Shown one piece after another: positions 8,612-17,824 of a DNA stretch of 64,000 nucleotides. Position 1 is the first letter of the stretch. Each line of letters opens with the position of its first letter. This DNA comes from CBDDHT01 sp965228615. Its GTDB lineage: Bacteria; Pseudomonadota; Alphaproteobacteria; Rhizobiales; Methyloligellaceae. The notes beneath the pieces were generated by a model that worked only from the letters and a program-made list of their open reading frames with translations, was not told the DNA's origin and did not search any database. The stretch is from positions 620,001 through 684,000 of the forward strand of contig CBDDHT010000001.1 in the NCBI GenBank assembly GCA_965228615.1, written 5' to 3'. A program made the position numbers and the translations under genes.

Positions 8612-8929
8612 GATGTCCAACTGCCGTGATGATGAAGACGAAAGATTGCGGCTTATCTAGTCGCTGTATTGCTCGAGCGCTAGCCCGGATTTCCCACATA
8701 GTGTCGGGCTGCTTACGTTTCGTTCACGAGCAGGCCTGTTCCAAGCCGACCGGGAGCCGCCAAATCGCCGCGTACGGACGAGAGTTTGCCGGGCATGCGC
8801 GCCGAGTTCCCAGATTGGGATTGATCGAACGGTTTGTGCTGAGAATCGGTTTCGCCGCGCGAGATTATCGTGCGGCGAAACACTGTTGGGTTGTCGCTCA
8901 GACCGGATGCCGTCAAGCCGGCAGTCCGA
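8612..8929. other. Intergenic region with a hairpin after atpE
   Basis: No credible gene. A perfect 10-bp inverted repeat, GTTTCGCCGC (8849-8858) and GCGGCGAAAC (8872-8881), with a 13-nt loop lies downstream of atpE. It may end or stabilise that transcript, but no T tract follows it. The ATP synthase b subunit genes that normally come next in alphaproteobacteria are absent here. Confidence 0.5.
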
Positions 8930-9157
8930 TCATCCGACAAATAGGATGATGAAGGAGACGATGAGTGCGAAGAGTGCGATTGCTTCTGTGAGCGCAAAAC
9001 CGAGAAGGCCGACAGGTTGCATTTTGTCGGAGGCGCTCGGATTTCGGCCTACGGATGTGATCCAGTTGGAAAAGATACTTCCAAGGGCAAGGGCGACGCC
9101 GAAGAGCGGCAGCAATGCCAACGCCGCCGCCACGAGTCTGATGCCGTCGTCGGTCAT
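8930..9157 (-). CDS. atpE: ATP synthase F0 subunit c, variant with alanine-substituted helix 1
   Basis: 75 residues forming the two-helix proteolipid hairpin. The polar loop has RNPSA (38-42) and helix 2 has the ion-carrying glutamate E58 in GFALTEAIALFAL, typical of alphaproteobacterial proton-type c subunits. The residue after E58 is Ala rather than Ser/Thr, so the usual Na+ ligand signature is missing. Helix 1 reads GVALALG (20-26) where relatives have a GxGxGxG pattern, so two helix-packing glycines are alanine, and a proline stands at 17. AGGAG lies before the ATG. It follows atpB after 42 nt. No atpF or atpI neighbours. Confidence 0.88.
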   Translation of the reverse strand: MTDDGIRLVAAALALLPLFGVALALGSIFSNWITSVGRNPSASDKMQPVGLLGFALTEAIALFALIVSFIILFVG

Positions 9158-9199
9158 CTATTAGGTCTCCTATTTCTGATGGGTTAGGACCCGGGCATG

Positions 9200-9967
9200 C
9201 TAATGGCCATGCAATGCATCCCGGATGTAGAGGGAGGTGATCAGGATAAAGATGTAGGATTGGACGAGGAAAATCATGACTTCGAAGCAGTAGAGGACTG
9301 CCATCATCATGATGGGGAAGATCGTCAGGGCATATCCCGTCAAGCCGAGACCCTCGATCATCATCACGCTGAAGTCGCCGAACAGTTTGATCATGATGTG
9401 ACCGGCCAGGATGTTTGCGAAAATTCGCACACCCAGTGTTATCGGCCGGAACAGGTATGAGATGACTTCGATGATGACGAGTAGAGGGGCCAGATAAAGC
9501 GGCGTTCCGGCCGGCAGAAAGAAATGGAAAAAGCCTAAGCCTTGCGTCCGGAACGCGAGGATATTGACGTAGGTGAACACGACTAGAGCCAGCGCCAGCG
9601 TCACAATGAGGTGACTCGTGAACGTCACTTTCACGGGCGTCAAGCCGAAGAGACTGCCGAAGAGAACGAAGACAAACAGCGTAAAAACGAAGGGGATAGC
9701 CTGTTTGGCTTCCGGCCCTGCGGTCTTCAAAACCGTCTGCTCGATGAACGCGTATACGGTCTCGATACTTACCTGAATCCGGCCGGGAAACAGAGCGCGT
9801 TCCCGCATGCCAAAGATCAGATATGTGCTGACGAGCAGCGTCGTTGTGACCATCGCCTGTGCCGAGGTCGTGAACGACATGTTGATCCCGAACAACTCGA
9901 TCGGGAACAGCACATCCAACTCAAACTGTCGTATGGCGTAAGGTGCTTCAGGTTCGTAGTCGGCCAT
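9200..9967 (-). CDS. atpB: ATP synthase F0 subunit a
   Basis: A hydrophobic protein of about 255 residues with the family signatures: IRQFEL near the start, NMSFT, PFVFTLFVFVLFGSLFGL, and the essential arginine at about residue 181 in LGVRIFANILAGH, followed by the C-terminal helices with IFILITSLYIRDA. It would form the proton half-channels against the c ring. ATG at 9965-9967 gives a normal length. A TTG at 10013-10015 is also in frame, and GGAGG is 14 nt before the ATG, so the start is not certain. The pair atpB-atpE stands alone, unlike the usual atpIBEF'F operon. Confidence 0.88.
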   Translation of the reverse strand: MADYEPEAPYAIRQFELDVLFPIELFGINMSFTTSAQAMVTTTLLVSTYLIFGMRERALFPGRIQVSIETVYAFIEQTVLKTAGPEAKQAIPFVFTLFVFVLFGSLFGLTPVKVTFTSHLIVTLALALVVFTYVNILAFRTQGLGFFHFFLPAGTPLYLAPLLVIIEVISYLFRPITLGVRIFANILAGHIMIKLFGDFSVMMIEGLGLTGYALTIFPIMMMAVLYCFEVMIFLVQSYIFILITSLYIRDALHGH

Positions 9968-10258
9968 GCGCTGACCAAAGGCCTCCGGGCGTTCATTCGC
10001 CTTGTTGGCTCTCAATTGCTACTAGATACAAATGATTACAATAAATTTTTTGATTGAAATTTTCTATTATATGAATGCGACATTCGACCTCGGATTCTCT
10101 GCGAAAATTGTCTCACATCTGATTTTCAATTCCATACTGAAAAACTATCAAAAAGTCTAATGATGACTATTTGATCAATTGGTTGCCGGCCCCCAGATGT
10201 CGAGAGGCCTGTTGTCACGGTGACGCTAGGCAGGATCCGATAGTCGTTGAGGGACTCC
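9968..10258. promoter_or_regulatory. AT-rich divergent promoter region of atpB and the Usp gene
   Basis: Much more A/T-rich than its neighbours, especially 10020-10190. On the minus strand a perfect TATAAT at 10071-10066 could serve atpB, but no good -35 lies upstream of it. On the plus strand TTGAGGGA just before ATG 10259 is the ribosome site of the stress-protein gene. No FNR/FixK palindrome of the form TTGAT-N4-ATCAA was seen. Confidence 0.4.
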
Positions 10259-11257
10259 ATGAAACGGTTCAAGAACATCCTGTTGGTTTGTGACGGCGTA
10301 CATATCCACGAAGAGTCGATCGACCGTGCGCTCTGGCTTGCCAAAACGAATGACGCAAGCATCTCAGTCGTCGATGTGATTGATGCCGCGCCTGGTGAAC
10401 TGACGCGCTTGTTCGGCGCGCTCCCAGGGGCCCGCGCTCAGGATGTCGAGTATGAAGTTGTCGAGTTTCATCGGTCGCGCCTTGCCGACGCGGCCGCGCC
10501 AATTAGAGCACAAGGCATCGAGACCAACGAACGCGTTCTACAAGGCATCCCGTTCGTTGAGATCATCACCAAAGTTCTTAGAGACCAACATGATCTCGTG
10601 ATCAAAGGCGCGAACAACAGTGAAAAGATTGGCCCCCCGGCACTGGGCAGCGAGGACATGCATTTGGTTCGGAAATGCCCATGTCCGGTCTGGATCATAA
10701 AGACGAGCGAACTGAGAAAGTATAGCAGAATCCTCACGGCCGTTGATCCAAATAATGCGGACAATCAGAAAACCAAGCTCAACACTCTGATAATGGACCT
10801 GGCGACGTCGCTTTCGGCGATGGACAATAGCGAACTGCATGTTGTGACGGCATGGGGCCTGGAAGAGGAAGAGACCTTGCGTCATTCCGGCTTTGCACGC
10901 GTCGCCAAGGATGAAATCAGTCTTCTCATCGATGACAAGCGCCGCCAGACCGAAGCAAATTTGAACGCGCTACTGGCGCCTTATCCGAATGATGAGGCCA
11001 CCCGATATGTACATTTGGTGAAAGGCCCTGCACTCGAGGTTATCCCGAATCTTGCCAAAGAGCAGCAGGTCGGATTGATCGTGATGGGTACTGTGGGGCG
11101 AACGGGCATCCAGGGCCTGATCATTGGCAATACGGCAGAAGGAATCTTGAACACGGTCGATTGCGCTGTTCTGGCTGCCAAACCGCCCGGATTCCAGTCG
11201 CCAGTTCAGCTAAACGGGCGTGCTCCTGCCGAGGTCGATGCCCACCTTCAGCAATAG
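10259..11257 (+). CDS. Tandem-domain universal stress protein
   Basis: 332 residues made of two UspA domains (about 3-150 and 160-312). The second keeps the nucleotide-binding signature G-2x-G-9x-G-N in GTVGRTGIQGLIIGN. The first is degenerate at the matching place (KGANNSEKIG..). UspE-like tandem proteins act in stress survival in the cytoplasm. ATG 10259 has GAGGGA five or so bases upstream, and the TTG at 10247 that extends the frame overlaps that site and is rejected. The gene diverges from the orphan atpBE pair and precedes the coiled-coil gene by 138 bp. Confidence 0.85.
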   Translation: MKRFKNILLVCDGVHIHEESIDRALWLAKTNDASISVVDVIDAAPGELTRLFGALPGARAQDVEYEVVEFHRSRLADAAAPIRAQGIETNERVLQGIPFVEIITKVLRDQHDLVIKGANNSEKIGPPALGSEDMHLVRKCPCPVWIIKTSELRKYSRILTAVDPNNADNQKTKLNTLIMDLATSLSAMDNSELHVVTAWGLEEEETLRHSGFARVAKDEISLLIDDKRRQTEANLNALLAPYPNDEATRYVHLVKGPALEVIPNLAKEQQVGLIVMGTVGRTGIQGLIIGNTAEGILNTVDCAVLAAKPPGFQSPVQLNGRAPAEVDAHLQQ

Positions 11258-11395
11258 AGGACAGGTAAAGGCGCATACGAAAAGATTACGATTTAAAAAT
11301 TCTATCAAATTACGCGAGTAATGTTGTTTTAACAATTATAAACAAGTCCGCATATCCAATGCTGGCGCACCGGTTTTTGTGAAAGGAGACATCAC

Positions 11396-12196
11396 GTGGT
11401 CTGGCGTTTTCTCAAGCACTACGGAATGAGCAAGGCAGGAGAAGTCCTCGACGAGTTCGCTACCGCAGTCGTGAAATTCGACCCGGCGGCAGCGAGTCAG
11501 GCACAGATTGCAGCGATGGAAACTGAGCTCAATCGGCTGGGCAATCGGTTGGTTGAAGCGGAAGCGGAGTTGAAGCGGGAGCATCAGGAAACGCAGGCGC
11601 TGAAGAAGACTTATGACGAGTATCTGCAGGCCGCACAGCTGCTCGAAACGAAGTTGAATTCCGAAACGGATCCGACGCAATCAGCGGCGATGGAGGCAAG
11701 CTTCGGCAAAGTCGTCAGCGAACTGGAACGCATGAAGTCTGAGATCGAGCGCGAAGAGCTTGAGGACCAGCAGGTCGAAGCGTGGCGTTCTGAATTGCGG
11801 TCGGCTTTCGAAGAACTTGCCGGCAAGATCCGCAGTACCCAATCGGACTTGAAGACGGCGCGGCGTGAAGTCGACATGGCACGATTGCAGAATGAGCGCG
11901 CGCGTGAGCAGGATCGTAGGGCGCGAGAAGCGGCCGGTCTTTCGACGTCGCTTTCTTCGCTCAGCGTAGCCCTCCAGGCAATGAATCAGGAAACCTCAAG
12001 AGTGAGATCTGAGACCGAAGCGTTGAAACTCAAAGCCGGGGTCCTGCAATCCAGTCCGATGAACGGAGACAGGAATGTTGCCGCAGTGCTCGCAGAGGTC
12101 AGGGGCCAATCGGCCACGGATCGTCGCACATTGTCGAAGCGTCTCTCGGTGCTTGGTGGTCATCCCGGCGAAGTGAAACTTGTCGCGAACGGGTAA
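11396..12196 (+). CDS. Hypothetical coiled-coil protein
   Basis: 266 residues dominated by heptads rich in Glu, Lys, Arg and Ala from about residue 35 to 220, interrupted near 75-95. The amino end begins VWRFLKHYG and there are no membrane helices. PspA/IM30 proteins share the look, but the diagnostic PspA amino-terminal amphipathic helix is not clear, so I do not assign that family. Start is GTG with AAGGAG 8-9 nt upstream, and the 138 bp before it are A/T-rich. Position between a stress protein and the Mrp operon suggests a stress or envelope role, by inference only. Confidence 0.65.
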   Translation: MVWRFLKHYGMSKAGEVLDEFATAVVKFDPAAASQAQIAAMETELNRLGNRLVEAEAELKREHQETQALKKTYDEYLQAAQLLETKLNSETDPTQSAAMEASFGKVVSELERMKSEIEREELEDQQVEAWRSELRSAFEELAGKIRSTQSDLKTARREVDMARLQNERAREQDRRAREAAGLSTSLSSLSVALQAMNQETSRVRSETEALKLKAGVLQSSPMNGDRNVAAVLAEVRGQSATDRRTLSKRLSVLGGHPGEVKLVANG

Positions 12197-12239
12197 TCCG
12201 CTTCTTTTGAGCAAGAAGGCAAGAATTAGGAGTGAGTGC

Positions 12240-12458
12240 ATGACACATCACAGTCGATATGAATCACTGATGACGAAGCACCGTGATCTGGAGGCAGCAT
12301 TGGCAGCGGAGATGAAGCGACCTCTACCCGACACGTTTGTTGTACAGAAGCTCAAACGGACAAAGCTGGTGATAAAGGATGCGTTGGCGGAATGGTCGAT
12401 GGCTGGCCTTCCCGAAACCGGCCGCGGCATGTCCCATCCCGGTACGACGCATGTTTGA
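12240..12458 (+). CDS. Small YdcH-like (DUF465) protein
   Basis: 72 residues: SRYESLMTKHRDLEAALAAE followed by a helix ending VVQKLKRTKLVIKDALAEW. This two-helix pattern with K/R pairs is typical of DUF465/YdcH proteins, small cytoplasmic proteins of unknown role. AGGAG lies 8 nt before ATG 12240. It follows the coiled-coil gene by 43 bp and precedes mrpA. The C-terminal 18 residues (Gly/Pro/His-rich) are an unusual extension. Confidence 0.7.
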   Translation: MTHHSRYESLMTKHRDLEAALAAEMKRPLPDTFVVQKLKRTKLVIKDALAEWSMAGLPETGRGMSHPGTTHV

Positions 12459-12610
12459 TCGACAGAGAGGCGGTCAACGAAACGCAATGGTTCAAGGAAA
12501 TCTGTCACAGAGTTTGCTGAGCCGACGGATTTGACCGAACCCAGTTGTGCAGTCGTTAGAACAACCTACCTCCGTCCGAACGTCCACGATTAGCTCTCGT
12601 AACTCCACGC

Positions 12611-15031
12611 ATGGCGGCTCCGCAATCGGGCGGGGTCGCTTCCATAGGGTTTGTCTTTTCGTCGCACGACGAACACACCGACTCCACTTCCCCATACACG
12701 ATCAGATGGGCCGAGGATCCAAAAAGCCGAATGGATAGTCCTGTTGTACGTGCCGATCGCGAGCCACTTCACGGCAAATCGCAGCACGTCGTCCCGAGGA
12801 CGGTTCTCGGACTGATTTCCGTTCTTCCGCCACTCGCCGCGACGATCGCGTTCGCCTTTTGGCTCCCGGAGATCGCATCGGGTGAAACCATTCGGATTGC
12901 GGTCGACTGGGTGCCGAGCCTCGCCGTCCAACTTTCATTCCTGATCGATGGCCTAAGCCTGACATTCGCTCTTCTGATCAGCGGTATTGGCGCACTCGTG
13001 GCGCTGTATTCGCAGAAATATCTCGCCGGCCATCCGCATTTGGCGCGGTTCACGCTGTTCCTGTTGCTTTTCATGGTCGCGATGCTGGGGCTCGTTCTTG
13101 CCGACAACATCATCACGCTCTTTGTATTCTGGGAGCTGACGACAGTCGCTTCCTACCTATTGATCGGATTCAATCACGCCTCGGCTGATGCCCGCCGTTC
13201 GGCTCTCCAGGCACTCCTCCTTACTGGCGCGGGTGGCTTGGCCTTGTTGGCTGGCTTGATCCTTCTGGGTGCGGTTGCAGGGAGTTTTGAGCTTTCGGAG
13301 ATCCTGACCAAAGGCGATGAAATTCGGGCGCACGCACTATACCTGCCCATCCTCATTCTCGTGCTTCTCGGTGCTTTCACCAAGTCGGCGCAATTCCCGT
13401 TTCACTTCTGGCTTCCCAATGCCATGGCCGCGCCGACACCCGTCAGCGCCTATCTGCATTCGGCAACTATGGTGAAGGCTGGGATCTATCTTCTGGCCCG
13501 AATGCATCCGGCGTTGAGCGGCACGGATGTGTGGATTTGGACGCTTACGATATTCGGCGCGGTAACGGCCCTAACCGCATCGATCATGGCCATACGGCAA
13601 ACGGATCTCAAGAAGTCCCTGGCCTACACGACGGTCATGGCCCTTGGAACGTTGACAATGTTCCTCGGCGCGGAAGCGACCGTAGCCGTAGCCGCCGCCG
13701 TGACGTTTCTTATCGTCCATTCATTCTACAAGGCGGCGTTGTTTCTTATCATCGGAATAGTGGACTACAGCGCCGGGACACGGGAAGCCGAGGCGCTTGG
13801 CGGGTTGTCCCGGGCAATGCCCGTTACCGCACTCGTTGCTGCTGCGGCAGCCTTATCCATGGCTGGTTTTCCGCCATTTCTCGGATTTATCGGCAAGGAG
13901 CTGAAATATGAAGGTGCCCTTGCCATCGCCTCCGAACCTGCGTTCGTTGCCGGCGTAGCGGTCCTTGCGAACGCTCTCATGGTGGCGGTCGCGGGTATCG
14001 TCGCGCTGCGCCCGTTCTTTGGACCCTTAAGCGCGACTCCAAGAATACCGCGCGAAGCACCGCTTGCAATGTTGATCGGGCCATTGCTGCTTGCGAGTCT
14101 TGGTTTGACATTCGGTCTGGCACCATCGCTGATTGCCGATACCATTGTACAGCCGACCGTCACATCAATCCTTGGACGGCCAGAGGTCGTCAAATTGAAG
14201 CTTTGGCATGGCGTGAATATCCCGCTCATGCTGAGCATTCTCACCTTCGTTTTGGGGTTGATCATTTATGCCCTGCATCTACCGATGCGACGCCTATTGA
14301 TCGGACTTGAGACACGATTGCCGACGACTGGTGATGCGTTATGGGACCGGCTTCTTGATGGACTGAAGGCGGTGGCGAATGCTCAGACCCGCTTCCTGCA
14401 AAGCGGGATTCTGCATCGCTATTTGTATGTCGTGTTTGCCACCTTCGCGCTTGCGATCGGAGCAACGCTTATCGTGTCTGATGCCGCCAGGCTGCCGTCA
14501 CAATGGCCAGAGCTTCTCGTGAAGGAATGGGCATCCGTTATTCTGATATCGGCGGCCTCGGTCATGGTCGTGATCGCCCGTTCCAGGCTCACATCGATTT
14601 GCGCACTCGGTGTGGTCGGTGTTGGCGTTGCCTTGCTCTTCGTCATGTTCGGTGCGCCGGATGTTGCGATTACCCAGCTGTTCGTGGAGACACTCGTGGT
14701 GGTCCTGGTCGGGGTGATCATGCTGCGCCTGCCTTCCCTCGACATCATGACCGAAAAACGTTTCCGCGCTGGAGATGCCGTTCTCGCGGTTGCAGTCGGT
14801 GCCGTCGTTTCACTGGTCCTGTTGGCGGTAATCGACAGCCCGATGAATCGTTCCCTGACCGCCTTTTTCGAAAGAAGCAGCGTTCCCGATGCCTACGGCC
14901 GCAACATCGTCAATGTGATCCTCGTCGACTTTCGCGCCCTGGATACGTTCGGCGAAGTCGCGGTCGTCGCAGTCGCAGCTTTTGCCGCATTCGCCCTGAT
15001 CCGGGGCGCCGTCCGAAAGCGTCCTCAATGA
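12611..15031 (+). CDS. mrpA: Mrp Na+/H+ antiporter subunit A (with MrpB-like C-terminal domain)
   Basis: About 806 residues. The N-terminal two thirds is the NuoL-like antiporter domain with FVFWELTTVASYLLIG (key Glu) and FHFWLPNAMAAPTPVSAYLHS followed by a conserved Lys in ATMVKAG. The last third is the MrpA-specific extension with FGAPDVAITQLFVETL. It is the large channel subunit of the multi-gene Mrp (Pha/Mnh) complex exporting Na+ or K+ for H+. The exact start is unclear: ATG 12611 opens a 40-residue non-conserved lead, and ATG 12731 is an alternative. First gene of a seven-gene operon. Confidence 0.92.
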   Translation: MAAPQSGGVASIGFVFSSHDEHTDSTSPYTIRWAEDPKSRMDSPVVRADREPLHGKSQHVVPRTVLGLISVLPPLAATIAFAFWLPEIASGETIRIAVDWVPSLAVQLSFLIDGLSLTFALLISGIGALVALYSQKYLAGHPHLARFTLFLLLFMVAMLGLVLADNIITLFVFWELTTVASYLLIGFNHASADARRSALQALLLTGAGGLALLAGLILLGAVAGSFELSEILTKGDEIRAHALYLPILILVLLGAFTKSAQFPFHFWLPNAMAAPTPVSAYLHSATMVKAGIYLLARMHPALSGTDVWIWTLTIFGAVTALTASIMAIRQTDLKKSLAYTTVMALGTLTMFLGAEATVAVAAAVTFLIVHSFYKAALFLIIGIVDYSAGTREAEALGGLSRAMPVTALVAAAAALSMAGFPPFLGFIGKELKYEGALAIASEPAFVAGVAVLANALMVAVAGIVALRPFFGPLSATPRIPREAPLAMLIGPLLLASLGLTFGLAPSLIADTIVQPTVTSILGRPEVVKLKLWHGVNIPLMLSILTFVLGLIIYALHLPMRRLLIGLETRLPTTGDALWDRLLDGLKAVANAQTRFLQSGILHRYLYVVFATFALAIGATLIVSDAARLPSQWPELLVKEWASVILISAASVMVVIARSRLTSICALGVVGVGVALLFVMFGAPDVAITQLFVETLVVVLVGVIMLRLPSLDIMTEKRFRAGDAVLAVAVGAVVSLVLLAVIDSPMNRSLTAFFERSSVPDAYGRNIVNVILVDFRALDTFGEVAVVAVAAFAAFALIRGAVRKRPQ

Positions 15032-15447
15032 ATTCACTCATACTCAACGCCGCGACGCGATTTCTGGTTGCACTCATGCTGATGTTTTCAGTCTACATGC
15101 TGCTGCGTGGCCACAACGAGCCTGGTGGCGGTTTTATCGGCGGTCTGAGCGCAGCAATTGGATTTGCGCTCTACGCCATTGCTCACGGCACGCAAGCGAC
15201 ACGCAAAGCTCTTCGATTCGACCCTCGCACCATCGCTATGGCCGGATTGGGGATAGCAGGCCTAGCAGGCTTGGTATCGGTCTTTGCGGGTGATCCATTG
15301 TTTACAGGTCAATGGCTCTTCATTGGCGGCGAAGAAGGAAGCAAGGGCCTTCCCATAAGTACGGTTCTGGTATTCGACATAGGGGTCTATCTCGTCGTTG
15401 TCGGCTCCGTATTGACGTTGGCTCTGGCGTTAGAGGAGGAGGCCTGA
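15028..15447 (+). CDS. mrpB: Mrp antiporter subunit B
   Basis: 139 residues with four hydrophobic segments and the MrpB signature RGHNEPGGGFIGGL near residue 28, then GDPLFTGQW. Member of the cation/proton antiporter complex in the inner membrane. ATG overlaps the mrpA stop as ATGA. mrpC begins three bases after its stop. Confidence 0.92.
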   Translation: MNSLILNAATRFLVALMLMFSVYMLLRGHNEPGGGFIGGLSAAIGFALYAIAHGTQATRKALRFDPRTIAMAGLGIAGLAGLVSVFAGDPLFTGQWLFIGGEEGSKGLPISTVLVFDIGVYLVVVGSVLTLALALEEEA

Positions 15448-15450
15448 GCC

Positions 15451-15849
15451 ATGGAGCCTACTCTCGCCATCGTAATCGGGATTCTCGTCGCGTCTGCTGT
15501 CTACCTTATGCTTGGCCGCAATGTCCTCAAGTTCGTCTTCGGTCTCGTGCTGCTTAGTAATGCGGCCAATCTGGTCATCTTCGCGTCGGGCCGACTGACG
15601 CGTGCTGTGCCACCCCTTGTGCCCGAGGGACTCAAGGCCCCCCCAGAGATCTTTGCCAACGCTCTGCCGCAGGCTCTCATCCTGACGGCAATCGTGATCG
15701 GTTTCGGCCTGCTGGCCTTCGCGCTGTCACTTGTCTTCCGTGCGTATCAGGAGTTCAGGACGCTCGACAGCAGCGCAATGCGATATGCCGAGCCGATGGA
15801 ATCGGATATGAACGATCAGGCGCAGCCGGCATCGGACATGAAATCATGA
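15451..15849 (+). CDS. mrpC: Mrp antiporter subunit C
   Basis: 132 residues, NuoK-like, three helices: TLAIVIGILVASAVYLMLGRN, FGLVLLSNAANLVIFASG and the ALPQALILTAIVIGF signature, with a polar C-terminal tail of about 25 residues. Part of the hydrophobic core of the antiporter next to MrpA and MrpD. Overlaps mrpD by ATGA. Confidence 0.92.
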   Translation: MEPTLAIVIGILVASAVYLMLGRNVLKFVFGLVLLSNAANLVIFASGRLTRAVPPLVPEGLKAPPEIFANALPQALILTAIVIGFGLLAFALSLVFRAYQEFRTLDSSAMRYAEPMESDMNDQAQPASDMKS

Positions 15850-17351
15850 CGAGCTGGCTTCTAGCACTCCCGATCATGATTCCCATCATGACTGCTGTTC
15901 TCGTCTTCCTGGCCGGGAGTATGGGTGCCAGGGCTCGTTGGTTGAGCATCGCAGGTTGCACCCTCCTGCTGCTTGTCTCGATCCTGCTGCTCAAGCAGGT
16001 CTGGCAAGACGGTGTCGTGGCTGCACAGATGGGAGGGTGGCCCGCACCATTCGGCATTACGCTCGTCGCCGACCTTCTGAGCGCGATCATGGTGGTTATC
16101 ACGGCCATCATCGGTGTCGCAGTTGCAGTCTACGCTCTTGCCGACATCGATAGACGCAGGGAGGGGCTCGGCTATCACGCACTCTTCCAGGTCTTGCTGG
16201 CGGGCGTTTGCGGCGCTTTCGTGACTGGAGACCTCTTCAATCTCTACGTCTGGTTCGAAGTGATGCTCATTGCATCATTCGGGCTACTGGTCATCGGAGG
16301 TGACAAAGCGCAGCTCGACGGCGGCATTAAGTATGTGGCGCTCAATCTGGTTTCGACCGTTCTGTTCCTGGCAGGGATCGGACTGCTGTACGGCCTGACC
16401 GGCACGCTCAATCTCGCCGACCTGAATCAGGCGGTCGGAAAGATTGAGAACCAGGGGCTTGTCACCACGATTGCCGTCTTGTTCATGGTGGCCTTCGGCA
16501 TCAAGGCAGCGGTATTTCCGTTGTTCTTCTGGCTGCCGGCCTCATATCACACGCCGCCAGTCGCGGTGTCTGCTGTGTTTGCCGGTCTGCTGACAAAGGT
16601 CGGAGTCTATGCGCTCATTCGCATGTTCACGCTGGTCTTTACGCATGACACAGCATTCACGCACGGTCTTCTGCTGGGGGTTGCCTTTCTGACCATGGTG
16701 ACGGGCGTCCTTGGCGCGGCGGCCCAGAATGAATTCCGCAAGATCCTCTCCTTCCATATCGTCAGTCAAATCGGTTACATGATCCTTGGACTGGCGCTCT
16801 TTACGCCATTGGCGCTCGTCGGTGCGGTTTTCTATCTCGTCCACCACATTATCGTGAAAGCCAATCTCTTTCTGATTAGCGGTGTCGTACAGCGACTATC
16901 CGGTTCGTTCGAGTTGTCCTTCATCGGAGGGCTGTACAAATCCAGTCCTTTTCTTGCCGCACTGTTCCTGGTTCCGGCCTTTTCGCTGGCTGGCTTTCCG
17001 CCACTATCCGGCTTTTGGGCCAAGTTTCTCCTGGTTAAGGCGAGCCTGGACATCGGTGCTTACACGGTCGCGTTTATCGCCTTGTTGGTCGGGATGCTTA
17101 CAGTCTATTCCATGACGAAAATCTGGAACGAAGTCTTCTGGAAGCCACATCCGAAAGGGCAGCCGCAAGAGCTGGCAACTCTTGCCGGCCGGGATCGAGC
17201 AGCACTCATGCTTCCAGTCATTGTCCTTGCCGGACTTACGGTGGCAATCGGTCTCAGTCCGGAAGCCTTCGTTGTCTTTGCCGAGCGCTCGGCCGAACAG
17301 TTGCTCGATCCGAAGGCTTATGTCGAAGCTGTCATGGAGATACAGCAATGA
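15846..17351 (+). CDS. mrpD: Mrp antiporter subunit D
   Basis: 501 residues, the second NuoL/M/N-like antiporter subunit. Key features are NLYVWFEVMLIASFGLLV (conserved Glu) and FFWLPASYHTPPVAVSAVFAG with LLTKVG (conserved Lys), then LAGFPPLSGFWAKF. These residues line the proton path. Starts with ATGA overlapping mrpC and ends overlapping mrpE the same way. Confidence 0.93.
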   Translation: MTSWLLALPIMIPIMTAVLVFLAGSMGARARWLSIAGCTLLLLVSILLLKQVWQDGVVAAQMGGWPAPFGITLVADLLSAIMVVITAIIGVAVAVYALADIDRRREGLGYHALFQVLLAGVCGAFVTGDLFNLYVWFEVMLIASFGLLVIGGDKAQLDGGIKYVALNLVSTVLFLAGIGLLYGLTGTLNLADLNQAVGKIENQGLVTTIAVLFMVAFGIKAAVFPLFFWLPASYHTPPVAVSAVFAGLLTKVGVYALIRMFTLVFTHDTAFTHGLLLGVAFLTMVTGVLGAAAQNEFRKILSFHIVSQIGYMILGLALFTPLALVGAVFYLVHHIIVKANLFLISGVVQRLSGSFELSFIGGLYKSSPFLAALFLVPAFSLAGFPPLSGFWAKFLLVKASLDIGAYTVAFIALLVGMLTVYSMTKIWNEVFWKPHPKGQPQELATLAGRDRAALMLPVIVLAGLTVAIGLSPEAFVVFAERSAEQLLDPKAYVEAVMEIQQ

Positions 17352-17824
17352 ACCTCCTGTTTCTCAATGCCGGTCTCGCGCTTGGTTGGGCCGCAGTCAC
17401 AGGCAGCTTCACGGCAACAAGTCTGCTGATCGGTTTTTGTATCGGCTATGCGTCGCTCTGGATTGCGCGGCCGCTCTTCGGTGAGACCAGCTACTTCGAG
17501 CGGCTAGGGCGCACGATTAGTCTCATGGCGTTCTTCATCTATGAATTGATCGTCTCCAGCGCGCGGGTCGTTTGGGACGTGGTGACACCGACCCAATTGA
17601 GCAAACCCGGTATTATAGCCATGCCTCTCGACGCAAAAGGCGAAGGCGAAATCCTGCTGGTCACGAACTTGATTTCGTTGACGCCGGGAACCTTGAGTTT
17701 GGACGTCTCGCCCGATGGCAAGACACTCTATGTCCATGCGATGTTTCTGGACGATCCTGATGATCTGCGCAGAGAGCTAAAAGAGGGGATGGAGCGCCGT
17801 GTAATTGAGGCGATGAATGGATGA
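17348..17824 (+). CDS. mrpE: Mrp antiporter subunit E
   Basis: 158 residues with an amino-terminal membrane part and a cytosolic domain containing LVTNLISLTPGTLSLDV, the MrpE hallmark, then YVHAMFLDDPD. Needed for assembly of the Mrp complex in studied systems. Translationally coupled on both sides. Confidence 0.92.
   Translation: MNLLFLNAGLALGWAAVTGSFTATSLLIGFCIGYASLWIARPLFGETSYFERLGRTISLMAFFIYELIVSSARVVWDVVTPTQLSKPGIIAMPLDAKGEGEILLVTNLISLTPGTLSLDVSPDGKTLYVHAMFLDDPDDLRRELKEGMERRVIEAMNG

Noticed and set aside
8626..8949. 107-codon plus-strand frame between the channel and atpE genes
   Set aside because: No ribosome site, no recognisable protein features, and it runs into the atpE terminator side.
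8930..9967. Horizontally moving Na+-translocating N-ATPase
   Set aside because: The N-ATPase operon has many more genes in a fixed order, and this c subunit has Ala after the key Glu instead of the Na+-binding Ser/Thr. Only a and c are present, of alphaproteobacterial proton type.
10010..10200. FNR/FixK box in the AT-rich region before the stress protein
   Set aside because: TTGATCAA is present near 10171 but not the required TTGAT-N4-ATCAA spacing.
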